A DNA stretch of 64,000 nt from assembly GCA_013180625.2 (NCBI GenBank), contig SNVD02011384.1, forward strand, positions 1 through 64,000, read 5' to 3'. Positions 10,490 to 21,090 of this stretch are shown here, in pieces. The notes below the pieces were generated by a model. It made no database searches, had not been told where the DNA came from, and was given only the letters and a program-made list of their open reading frames with translations. Position numbers and translations under genes: made by a program. How positions within the stretch are numbered: position 1 is the first letter of the stretch; every line of letters begins with the position of its first letter. The DNA comes from Boswellia sacra (Eukaryota; Streptophyta; Magnoliopsida; Sapindales; Burseraceae).

Positions 10490-11298
10490 CTATATATATT
10501 CGTGAATTTTTCTTTAAGGAGCTCAAACCATATCTGTTGTTTAAAAGCGCCAAATATGATGAAATTTAAAAATAAAACGGTTGCATTTTTATCAGTTCAA
10601 AAAGTGCCAAATATTGCAAATTCACATTTAATTTTTTTTAAAACCATATTTATCGTTTAAAATCGTCAAATATAATAAAAGCTTCAAAAAATAATCTATC
10701 ACAAAATTATATTTATCAACTTGAAAGCGTCAAATATTATCAAATTCAAAAAAAATTATGGTTACCATATGACATTTATCAGTTTAAAAAGCGCCAAATA
10801 TTGTAAAACTAAAAAATTTACTGTTTCAAACCATATTTATCAGTCAAAGCGCCAAATATAATAAGGATTGAAAAAATATTTGTCAGCTCGAAATGACAAA
10901 TATGATCAAATTTAAAGAAGTTACTGTTATAAATCATATTTATCGTTTAAAAAGCGCCAAATATGATAAAATTTAAAAAATTTAACCGTTAGCAAGCCAT
11001 ATTTATCGGGCAAAAAGCGATAAATATGGTACAATTCAAAAAATTTAACCGTTAGAGCCTACCAAATTTATCAAAAAAAGTAACAAATATGTGATTTCTT
11101 CTACAGTATATTCCCGGTTATACTTGGTGCTTTTATGTGACAAATATGATTTATACTATATTTGATGTTTTGACCGACCGCCAAATATTGTCAAATATAC
11201 TATATTTGGCAGTGCCATGGGTGTCGTTTTTATGACCACCAAATATTTACATATTTGACGGTCAAAGACCGCCAAATATGGCATTTTTTCTTGTAGTG
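10490..11298 (+). repeat. CACTA subterminal repeat region and terminal inverted repeat
   Basis: More than a dozen degenerate copies of GCCAAATAT and its complement ATATTTGG, often paired as CCATATTTATC...GCGCCAAATAT, recur every 30-70 bp. In the last 150 bp they form inverted pairs such as GACCGCCAAATAT with ATATTTGACGGTC. Arrays like this next to a CACTA end are the usual transposase-binding region. The run ends precisely at the CTTGTAGTG terminus (11298). Confidence 0.88.
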
Positions 11299-11301
11299 AT
11301 T

Positions 11302-11917
11302 GTCGATAAGTTTGGTTTCATAACCTCTTTAATTCGAACAATTAAGCCCGAGGGGTGCCTCAACACCTAAAACCATAAAACCAACTAGTTTGGAAGCTAT
11401 TGGCCCAAAGCTGATTGCATGGATCAAGGAGAAAGCTTAAAGAGATCAAACATTACACTATCCGCAATTTTTCTAAGTAAAAATAAAGCATCAGCAACTC
11501 GAGTCATTAAGCTCATAAGGGTATCTTAATACCTAATACCCTAAGGCCAACTAGTCTATGAGTCATTAGCCTGAGGCTCATTACATAAGTTAAGGATGCA
11601 TTGTTTTTTTTTTAAAAAAAAAAGAATAAAGAAATGATGAATGGCCCTTACCTAAGGATGTTAGCCTTAACAAATATTGGAACCGATATGGCTTCTTTCC
11701 AAAAAGCCTTATAGTCATATGTTGATCGAGCATAAAAAAAAGGTTTGTCAATATCTTGACTATATGAGTCATTCAAAAAATGGTTGATAGTTTGTTTATT
11801 TGGATAGAATCAATGAGAGTAGAATAATGACCACCTTGGATACAAAATTTCATAAATCACTGCTAAACAATAAATGCTTTAATTGCTAGGGACTAGCAAT
11901 AAGCTGGTTGGGGGGTG
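11302..11917 (+). mobile_element. 3' internal end of a Gypsy element, with PPT
   Basis: Non-coding DNA containing two diverged ~165-bp units. One starts near 11342 (AAGCCCGAGGGGTGCCTCAA) and the other near 11508 (AAGCTCATAAGGGTATCTTA), both followed by CCAACTAGT. It ends in a purine-rich GGTTGGGGGG tract just before an LTR start at 11918, as expected for a polypurine tract. The rest of this element is cut off on the left by the CACTA end, so the CACTA element probably inserted into it. The minus-strand frame 11590-11772 is not a gene. Confidence 0.6.
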
Positions 11918-13459
11918 TGATGAACACTTAAATATGTATGTTTAATAAAAGCAAAATTCATCATATTACACTAATTATGTTATTAAATTCCTTAACTTAA
12001 GCATATTTGTAGTTTTTACATCTTTTGAATTAGTTTCATCTTAATTTCAGTTTTTGATGCAGGTTTGGTAGAGTGGGTATAACTTTCTATTTATAAATTA
12101 TAATGGTGCAAATCATGATTTGGTGGAAATCTGATTAAAAGTTTTACAAAATTTTCTTTCACAAGAATCATGAAATTCGAGCGTCTAGTAGACTAAAATT
12201 GGGTTTAAAGAGAACAAATCTGCAATTTCAACCTAGCCTGACCATGCCTCCGTATTTTAACTGTATCTCTTGAAATACGCATCCAAATCATATGATTCAA
12301 AGTGTTCTAGAAAGCTGAGAGAAATAACTGCAACTTTCATGAAGACATGCGCTCAAAATTATTGATATTCTGATATCAAAACTGGTGGCCAAAGTCAGTG
12401 CAAATGATTATCCAATTGGTCAACAACTCCTTTGTAATTTGACAATTTTGCCCCTCAATTGTGTCTACAAACAGATAAATTTGTGACCCAAAGAGGCATC
12501 TTGGCTCTTGGCTAAGATCTCTTAACATTGTGTTTTTTTCTTTTGTGTTTTGCTCTTTTAATATTATTAGTAAATCATTTTCTTCTTGCAATTTATTTTC
12601 TTTCTTGCATAATGTTCCACTAAATTCTCTTTTGCTAAGGCGAAAGAGTGAAACCCTTGATATGAGAATAAGGATTTTCTAACCCTTTGATATGCACTTA
12701 AAAATCATAATCTTGTGTTATTTATTTTATATGTTTTATATTTATTTTTCTTAATTAATCTTGACACCACTTGTAAAATAGAGGTCTTGATCTATTGTTG
12801 ACAATCCTTGGCACATCAAATGCTTAGATCCTTTCTAAACATCGTATGGTACGCCCATATTGACACAAGTCTAGTTACGAACCTTATTTTGTTGTAGACA
12901 TATGCTAATTGGCATATTGGATTCTTGAATCCATTTACAAGAAGTGGAATAAATATTGGTAATGAAACAAATATTATTCATATAACTAAAATGGGCTTAA
13001 TTGATATAATTTTCGATTAGAACCTCCTTGTTGCATGGATTCTAATTTAGTCATAAAAGTAGTTAGTTTATCTTTATTTGATGTATCAAGGGTAAATCCC
13101 TTAACCTTAGATTTCATTATCACTGAGTTCTCTTACCTGCATATTTTAAGTATTCAATTTATTACTTATAAGCTTGTTCTTTCATTTTCTATGGTAGGTT
13201 TCACCACCTATTTTCATGGTTGGTTTTATCACCTCTAATTTTTGTTTTTACATTTAAATGGTTGGTTATGCTGCCTACCATCTTTACTTTTATTTGTTAA
13301 TATCATCTTTATTTATTATTGTTGACATCATCTTGTATTTATTTGCTTATCCTTGATTGTTCCGCTAAATTTTTGTCCTTGTGAAATGAACCCAGTCTTG
13401 CTGGGTTTATTACTTCAATACTATTATCCTTAGGAGATAATCCTTTTTTGGATGTATCA
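11918..13459 (+). mobile_element. LTR of a plus-strand Gypsy element (3' LTR)
   Basis: It starts TGATGAACACTTAAATATG right after the polypurine tract and ends GGATGTATCA, so it has matching TGAT/ATCA ends, 1542 bp. Near its 3' end it contains GAACCCAGTCTTGCTGGGTT, a small hairpin. No PBS follows, consistent with a 3' LTR. The partner LTR and target duplication are not in the window. Confidence 0.7.
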
Positions 13460-14438
13460 ATAGCCCTTGATGTCCTTTCCTTAGAATGTTCACATGTTTT
13501 CACTGAAAGGTATTAAGTTGGAGAAATTTTGAGTGTTAGGGTAGATTCTAGTGATTTGCAAAGAAAAAGCTTAATCAGGCTCAATGGGATGCACTATGGA
13601 TAATGATGCATGGGTTGGGTTGAAAAGGCTTACTCAATCCAAAGAAGGCCTAAATCATTTCCCTAACACTATGTAACCTAGGATTTCACCTTGAGTGGTT
13701 ATCAAACAGGTTCTAGAGTCCTGTGAGATGTGAACATATCACCCTATTCACATAAGGTTTCTTCTAGTGAAGAAAAGTTTCATATTTATGGATGTTGAAG
13801 AAATTAAGAATGGAACTTAACTAGCAAAAGAATGAAGCATGCCAATGACACAACGTCAAGCATTATCAAAGATCTATTTCCAATGAGTATCATAGTTCTA
13901 TCATAGGATATTGATCATCAAAAAGACCACACAACTTATGTGCTTTAACTCAAACGAATATCAAAATCAAAGTCTTAAAGCAAGTCAAATCACATTTCAT
14001 TGTCCTCAAATGATCTTCATTGCTGATAGTCTCCCCCAAGTGACATCTTCATGGCTCAGTAAAGTTTAATTACCTTACTCGCATCCAAACTATCTATTCA
14101 GAGGAGTTCAACATCGCTTCCTCTATTAACTTTCTGCTACTAATCCAAGTGGGTGGTCGCTGGTTAAGGTAATAAGTTATGGCAAGAGTTTGGATTGTTG
14201 GGGTCAGGGATTCGACTATTGTCGATCAAATCCTAGATTTCATGGGGGAGTTTATGACAATTGTCTATGTGATGGCCATTCTTTGGTGGAACTCATAATA
14301 CTCATTGTGTTTGTGATCTTGTGGAAAAGTGCTTGGGGTTTCTTTTGGTGGTAGTGGTAGCGATATCAATCAAGCCCTAAACATCTCAAAGACTTGTGAC
14401 AAGGATTACCATAGCTTACTAAATTCTCTCATTTAGTG
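13460..14438. other. No gene recognised; degraded retrotransposon-like DNA
   Basis: No intact coding block. The region from about 14210 weakly resembles 28540-28860 (downstream gag region of the related Tat element), suggesting it belongs to the gag element to its right. The flanking target site of the LTR ending at 13459 cannot be matched. Confidence 0.35.
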
Positions 14439-16540
14439 CTATTTTGAAACATTCACTTCAACATTCTTAGTGGTTACTCTATCATCATTACTTCTTAGGT
14501 TTCTTTTGGCAACACCAAGGTCTAATGCAGTTTGTGGGTATGATGATCCATGCAGCTGTAGAGTTGAGGAGGGAGTTAGAGTCAGCTTTTGGATGAGTAG
14601 TCTTGTCAGATGGGTCACTTGCAACTCCAGTATCTCTATATCTACAGTCATCTTATCAAACTTCTTATTCCAATCTCTATTTGTTCTCCATACAATTCAA
14701 TAACCTCTACTTTCTACGAACGTCTTCCTTTATTGGCTCAAATGTGCTCTTCCTTCTTTTTCTGTTCCTTTGACATATAGTCACTTGTTTTCTTTTGTCT
14801 AGGTGATATCGCCTACTCTCAGTTATTGCTGGTGTTTTATCACTTTCCTTTTCTCACTATTTTTTTCCTCATCTTTGCTACTATCAAAATCATCCCAGAA
14901 ATGATCCCATACTCCTATTACTACTTCTTCGGTCCTTTTTTGTCTCTCTTTCCTCTCAACCTTATATATTCTGTTAATTTCCTTCATATCACCAAAGGAA
15001 TTCAACACTTGATGTTCAGTTAAACCAGAGCCATTCGTATGGACCATGTTCAGTGATTGTTGTTCAAGATCGGGGATTATACCACTATCGATAAAGTTTT
15101 GGACCTCATGACGAAGGCGAGTGCATTTGTCGATGGTGTGGCCGAGTACAACTTCATGGTACTTGAATTTAGCCAAGAGTGTATTTGGCAGGGTATTGGT
15201 GCCAAGGGAAGCAGTTCATCGCAGGCACAAAGTCTCTCAAAGACTTTGGACAATCGTTGTCCTAAATTGCTAAAATTCCTTTGCTGACTTACTATATTTA
15301 CTTTAACATTCTTAGGTTCCCCACCTTGATTAAAGTTACTTTGATTCTTCTTTATAGAGCACCTTTCTGTTCCAACTCTAGATGCTCAACTTGGAGACTC
15401 GAATCATAAAGGTCTTTAAAAGTCTTGATTGCCATGCCAACCAACCTATTGTAGAAAGAGGGAAGCATTACTTTTATCACCATCCTTTAACTTGGTCTCG
15501 TGATCATAATGGCAACCTTTTCCCTCCATCTAACCAAGTACTCAGAAAAATGTCTCATCTGCTTTTTGTTGAGTAGATTGCAAATCTCTCAATATTGTTT
15601 CCAATTGAGCATTGTAGGAGTATTGATCAACGAACTTTTCAGACAACTCCATCCAATCCTCATGAGTCTTCTTCTTCTACCTATAGTACCATGTCAAGGC
15701 TAGTCCTTCAAGGATCTAAAGAACAACTCTACGATTTACTCCTTTAACAGGTCAGTCATCCCCATCATTCCCATATAATGCCTCAAATGGTCTTTTGGAT
15801 CGCCTCTTCCAACAAATTTGGTGATATCTTGCATTTTGAATTTTGTGAGAGTTTGCATAACCCAGTCAGTTATGTATCGAATAGATAAATTATCCCTTTG
15901 ATCCTTTTTCTCTTTATTAGGGCATAAAATTTCTCCATCTCCTAAGAGAATTATTGTTCTAACTACTTGGCATGCTTTGACTTTAGGTAGTCATCCATGT
16001 CAAAAAACCCTTCTTCTTATTCGAAGTTAACAACTACTCTAGCTTTCCCCCTCTTAGCACCGAAACTAGATGCATTGTTTCCCTTAGGTGGTGTTTGAAG
16101 TCGATCATTCTCTCTATTTGGTCCTCCTCCTTGGTTGGAACAAGTGTTGGCCTTCAGATTTGAGCCGATATCAATGTTTGGGTCAAAATTTGGGTTTGGT
16201 CCTGTATCAGTGTTTGAAGGTGGCAACTGGGTGATTATTGTGGTCATCGTTTCCATCATCTACTGCCTCATGGCTTCCATGTCTGCTTCCATCTTGTCTA
16301 TCCTCTCATGTAGATTCCCCTTATCATTGTTATCTCTTTCCATGTTGTCTATTCTTTGTAATCTCTCTTTTAGCCTAACCCAAGTTATTGCAAAACAAGG
16401 GGGTCAGCATGATGTGCGCATGTTTGCCTGTATGCAATCCATCGACGGGGTATATCACGTAGCCACAATCAATCAAAACAAGACAATCCTCCCAACATTA
16501 TTTCTCCCACACAACGGTGAAGTTTCTAACCTAGGGTTTT
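14439..16540 (-). pseudogene. Tat/Ogre-type Gypsy gag, decayed
   Basis: Read leftwards from about 16540. 16259-16017 is a low-complexity N/P/G-rich segment ending in KRGKARVVV. 15880-15700 matches the gag core around the FVGRGDPKDHLRHYMGMM region. 15176-14823 holds the gag C-terminal CxYH-like motif in degenerate form (YHEVVLGHTIDKCTRLRHEV) followed by an acidic tail. Stops and frame changes break it throughout. The same layout appears at 29683-27185, so both are copies of one family. No protease or RT follows on the left, so the element is truncated after gag. Small plus-strand frames here are shadows. Confidence 0.7.
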
Positions 16541-17380
16541 GGCTTTGATTCCAAAAGGTCGTTAACAGAGGATGCGGGATTCCTTATAGAGCTCTCAATG
16601 CAAATTGGTGTTATTTCTTTATTATCAGACATTTGCGGTCAAAACTTTGATAATGATTTTAGTGATAATATCAAAGTTATCATGTATCCAATCACTAATG
16701 CCTTTCAATCAAGATCCTATAACATTTGAATATTATAGAATTCAAACGTTATACAATCTAGACTGACTATATCCAATGATTGAGGTAATGTTAACTAAGA
16801 TATTATACTATGCAAACCACATATATCAGGTCATGTGAATAGTTTGTATCCCTATTAAGATTAGTTGTGACAATGATTCTATAACAATTGTTTCACAATT
16901 ATCGCAGAATCATAGTTAGCTAATCAGGATGTTGTGAAACCATGGTCACAGAATGTTCACACATGATACAACGGGTTCACGATTTCTGTCATGTTCACTT
17001 CCACATCCATCTAATTTCAAAGGATGTCAAATTAGGTATTCTCGGTAATCCTAAGGGGTAGTAACCATGCAAGCTATATGGGCTTTGGTTATAAAGGTCC
17101 AGTGGCCAGGGCTTTCTCGAGAGTGAGAAGCCCTCCTTGGTCGGTCTTTTTTTTATACCAAAACGAATTCGTACGTGCCCAATGATAGTGACAATGAAAA
17201 GAGTCGTCAATGGGTCGAATAGAGCCAAGGACTTCTAACATCAAAGCCACACGATTAAAGATAAGGCAAGTTATGCATTGTGTGTAGGTATAGTGATGCA
17301 TTGGATATTATTAATGAAAAGAAACTAACAACCCAATATTCCCATCATAATCAACTTCTCTTCTGTCCTTAGTGAAGTCG
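16541..17380 (-). other. Untranslated leader between LTR and gag of the Tat-type element
   Basis: AT-rich, with no conserved coding block. It lies between the LTR at about 17380-19013 and the gag remnant, the place of the long 5' leader in Tat/Ogre elements. Minus frames at 16995-17301 have no recognisable domain. Confidence 0.4.
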
Positions 17381-19013
17381 TCAAACTGTGGATAAGGTTT
17401 CCATCCTGCTTGAGTCATGGCAACCTCGACACTATTTTTTTGAGTTTCATAAAGAGGCTTAAAGGGTTATTAGACTAAGCCACATAGGCAGGGTCTGGAG
17501 AAACGAAATGAAGTTCCTATCCAGGTAATTAATCGCAAGAAAAATGCGAGTGACTGTAGTTGATCCCTTACTTCTGGACCTAACTACACATCAACCCTTT
17601 AGAGTTGGGTTCAAGAAGTTAGGCATGGACTTTCAATCCACTCGAACAAAGTCTTGCCTCCACTAGGGTTTATTGGGATAGGATTTCCTACTTCATCAAT
17701 ACCATCCATCTTGATCGTCTATTCATTTTACACATAAGCAAATTTTATCTTTCTTAATTACACGTGGGTGAGACAGTTTATATATTCGTAGAACAAGGGA
17801 GGAGAATGGAATTACCATTGCCTTTCAAACATGGAGAATTTTAGGGATGGGATTACAACAATTGTCCAAATATTGCATAAAAATAAATGATAGATATAAT
17901 AAGAGTTTTAAGGCAATTGAGGCTCCACTTCATAATCCATGCAAACATTTCAATCAAACTTCATCACATTGTTCATGGTATTTAATAATGGAAAAGTCTA
18001 ATATAAAACACTTCAATCATGCATCAACAAAAAATGAGCATTTCACGGAAAAGAGGGCAAAAGACCTGACTTAGCCTCAAATGGCCATGCACCTCTGCTA
18101 AATCAAGAACAGGTGCACACCTATTCATGACAAAAAAACTAAAAATGTTACATTTTAATTTCTAATATATAAAGCAGTATTTGTTTATAGTTCAACAAGA
18201 TAGAGATAAGCTCTTAACATGCAATTCTAAATAAGGAAAAAATGCTAAGCATATTGTGAACTTTCATCATTCTAATTCTTTGACATTCATACATAATTAA
18301 GCCATTACTTACAACCACGGAATAATTATAGTTACTAAGCATACATTTTTAACCTAGACATGCATTACTTAACTAAGGCTTAACTATCCCTAATTTAATC
18401 ATACTTAACTAACAAGCAAACTAATTAACAAAGAAATTAACTAACTAATTAATCAATTGAGAATGGCAATAAAAGCAATTAAAGAAACTAGATTGAAACA
18501 TTACTTCTGAAACATGCTTCTAAACGACCTAAACCTACTACCACTAAAATATTAAAAAAAACCAAGAACATAATTAAGGAACTAGACCCTCAATTCTGTA
18601 CCATTCTCAAGGGTAATTACCTGTTCTAAATCGTTAACTTGAAGAAAACTAGATTGCCAAAGCTTTTTAGAGAAAACCTTAACTAAAACAAAGTGTTTAG
18701 GAATTAATTTTGAGTGTTCTCTACCAATTCCACGTATGTATTCTGTTCCTCTCACCTTAGGATCATTAATGTTTATATAGTTGCACTGTAATAGTGCAAG
18801 GAGCATATTTTTCCAATGTAGAATCTGCGAATTGGCATGCGCCTTTAGTATAAGTGTGCACCCATTCGACATATAGGCGTGCACCTACTCTGTTTTTGGG
18901 TGTTTTTGGTGTTTTTTGTTTTTTTGGGCTATTTTCTATAAGTTCATAAGCTTTGAAGGCGCCATATCTCATCATTGGGCCTTAAATTATAATCAAAGAT
19001 TTCAATGCTTACA
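17380..19013 (-). mobile_element. Tat-type LTR 'A' (5' LTR of the truncated gag element)
   Basis: The outer end is clear: the plus strand ends TTTCAATGCTTACA at 19013 against old pol sequence, so the minus-strand LTR begins TGTAAGCATTGAAA. The inner end near 17380-17420 is placed by similarity of CTTCTGGACC...AACCC and the following 100 bp with the LTRs at 30890 and 61918. The U3-like part contains minus-strand open frames (18582-18975) with no recognisable domain. The inner boundary is uncertain by a few tens of bases. Confidence 0.55.
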
Positions 19014-21090
19014 CTTACCAGGTAATCTTTGATCTATTCAGAAGCCTTCTGGCACTGATGATTCCATTCAATAGGCTAATTTTTCCTTAACAGCTTGAAG
19101 ATTGATGCACCTATAGTAGTTTGGTGATGAATCTACTGATGTACTAAATTTTACCTAGAAACTCCCATACTTTTTTTCCCATTTTCGATGTAGGCATCTC
19201 TTTATTGGCTTTGAGCTTATCAGGATCTACTTTGATTCCTTTTTCTCCCACAACAAATCCTAGTAACTTGTTTGATGTGACTCTAAAAGTATAGTTCTTT
19301 GGATTCAATCTTAATCTAAACTATTATACTCCTTCTAGGAATTTGTCTAGAGCCTCCAAATGATCCTTCCAGGTACCTGACTTCACCATCATGTCGTCCA
19401 CATATACCTCTATTTCTTTGTGCATCATGTCATGAAACACGGTTGTTGCCATTCTTTGGCATGTTGCCCCTGCATTCTTTAGCCCAAATGGCATAACCTT
19501 ATAATAGTACATCTGTCTTGATCTTATTACTTGGTCACCATCAAGATCTGGTTATATCTTGAGAATCTGTCCATAAACATGAACATCTTACTAGAGGTGG
19601 CATTATCAACGAGGACATCAATGTGCAGTAAAGGGAAATCATCCTTGGGAGAAGGTTTGTTAAGATCTCTTTAATCTATACATATTCTAACCCTACCATC
19701 CTTTCTTGGTATAGGTACAACATTAGCTAGCCATTGCAGGTAATTCACCACATCTAAGAATTTGGCATCTATCTGTTTAGCGACCTCCTGCTTGATTTTC
19801 TATGCCCACTCTAATCTCATTCTTCTCAACTTCTGCTTGATTGGTCTTATGTGTGGATATGTTGGGATTGTTTACTCATCGATGCCTCTGTTAATTCTTG
19901 ATATGTCGTATTTTTCATGTTTCTTCAGTATTTTTTCATGTTGTTATAGGACCAAGCAAAGACCTCTTCATGTTTCTTTAGTATTTTTTCAAATCTCTCT
20001 CTCTCTCATCAGGAGTCAAATCATGTGAGATGCCTATGTTCTTAGGGTTCTCAGATGTGCCAAGATTAATAGAATGTGAATGCATGGAATGAATTTCAAA
20101 TATGCTTGTGAAACAAAGATCATTATGCATACTAACATCAGGATAAACATCAAACAAATAAGCAAAATCAGACTTTATTGCATTGAATTTCAAGATAAAC
20201 ATATTGTTTTCAAATATTTCAAGGACAACGATGTCCTCATAACAAACATCTTGTATCTGTTTTTCAATCAGATCTGCAAGGTCAACTTTCAGTTCTTGCT
20301 CTAGCTATTGCTCTTCCTCTTTCGCCTGATCTTCTCCAAACCATAGCTTCTTTAATTATCTCTTCATTGAGCTCACTGACCTCAATTGGCTCTTGACTCA
20401 TGACATCTCTAAAGATCTTGAAACCAAGTTTAATCATTCCATTACAGTTCCATGGTTCAGCTTCTCCCCATATCTCAGTTTTGAAGCCTTTACAAATCGG
20501 ACCATCCATTTGCTTTGAGCTGGTCTCAAATATTCATCAGAGACATAGCCAAGGCCTCTTTCGGTAGTTCGCCTTCGAACTCGAGAAAAGTAGGTAATCC
20601 CACATGAGTCTTTCCTAATGTCGTACCTGGCATATATCCTTGTTTCTTCATTATGGCAGCTATGATAGGCTCATACTCATCAATCATTGCCACTTGGAAT
20701 TCGCCATGTGTAGGATTTCACCATTTGTTGCATTCATTGCTACCACAATTGATGAAGATTCATCCGTGATGGTTACCACTTCTCTTTCATAGTGGAACTT
20801 GATAGCCTAGTGCAAAGTAGATGGCACTCCTCCTAAGGGGTGAAACCAGGCTCGTCCTAGCAATGCTACAAATGTCACTGGGATATCCAGTACAGTGAAT
20901 TTTGCCATCACCTCGATAGGCCTTGTCTTGACCAAGGCCTTGAATATGCATACTGCATTTCTTTTTCAGTCATCATATGCTCTAATGACCTACTTTGAAG
21001 GCTCTAACTCCCTTTCTGCTATTCCAAACTTACACAAGAGTTTTAATGGTACCAAGTAAATGGTTGATCCTTCATCGACTATCACCTAGG
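19014..21090 (-). pseudogene. Older Tat/Ogre element: protease to reverse transcriptase
   Basis: On the minus strand, 21085-20760 reads through a retropepsin-like region: VDEGSTIYLVPLKLL, an AY-D-D segment with stops, VTFVALLGRAWFH, and AVPST-like HPLGGVPSTLH. 20509-20282 is a linker frame. 19512-19324 is reverse transcriptase with YYKVMPFGLKNAGATCQRM and the catalytic YVDDMMVKS. 19320-19050 continues with LNPKNCTF, SNKLLGFVV and GIKVDPDKLKA. The element is interrupted on the left by LTR A at 19013 and on the right by a solo LTR at 21091. The matching upstream part resumes at 26939. Multiple stops make it non-functional. Confidence 0.75.
21086..21090. repeat. Target-site duplication (CTAGG) left of solo LTR
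   Basis: CTAGG immediately left of the LTR start matches ATAGG (26934-26938) immediately right of the LTR end in four of five bases. It confirms insertion of the LTR into the protease region of the older Tat element. Confidence 0.65.

Larger units (their letters stand above)
7129..11298 (+). mobile_element. Gene-capturing CACTA transposon, right part (left end not seen)
   Basis: The right boundary is a canonical CACTA terminus: the plus strand ends TTTTTTCTTGTAGTG at 11298, the reverse complement of CACTACAAGAAAAAA. Inside it lie about 800 bp of subterminal repeats, and inward of those the fragments of three host genes (KEG-like, USP, CBBY), all on the plus strand. No transposase is visible. 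The left CACTA terminus is not found anywhere to the left in the window. It was either destroyed, for example by the Athila insertion, or lies beyond position 1. The start given here is the first captured exon, a minimum extent. The three bases after the end (ATT) would be the expected 3-bp target duplication. Confidence 0.75.

Noticed and set aside
11590..11772. 60-codon minus-strand frame
   Set aside because: Non-coding 3' internal end of a Gypsy element, starting in an A/T homopolymer.
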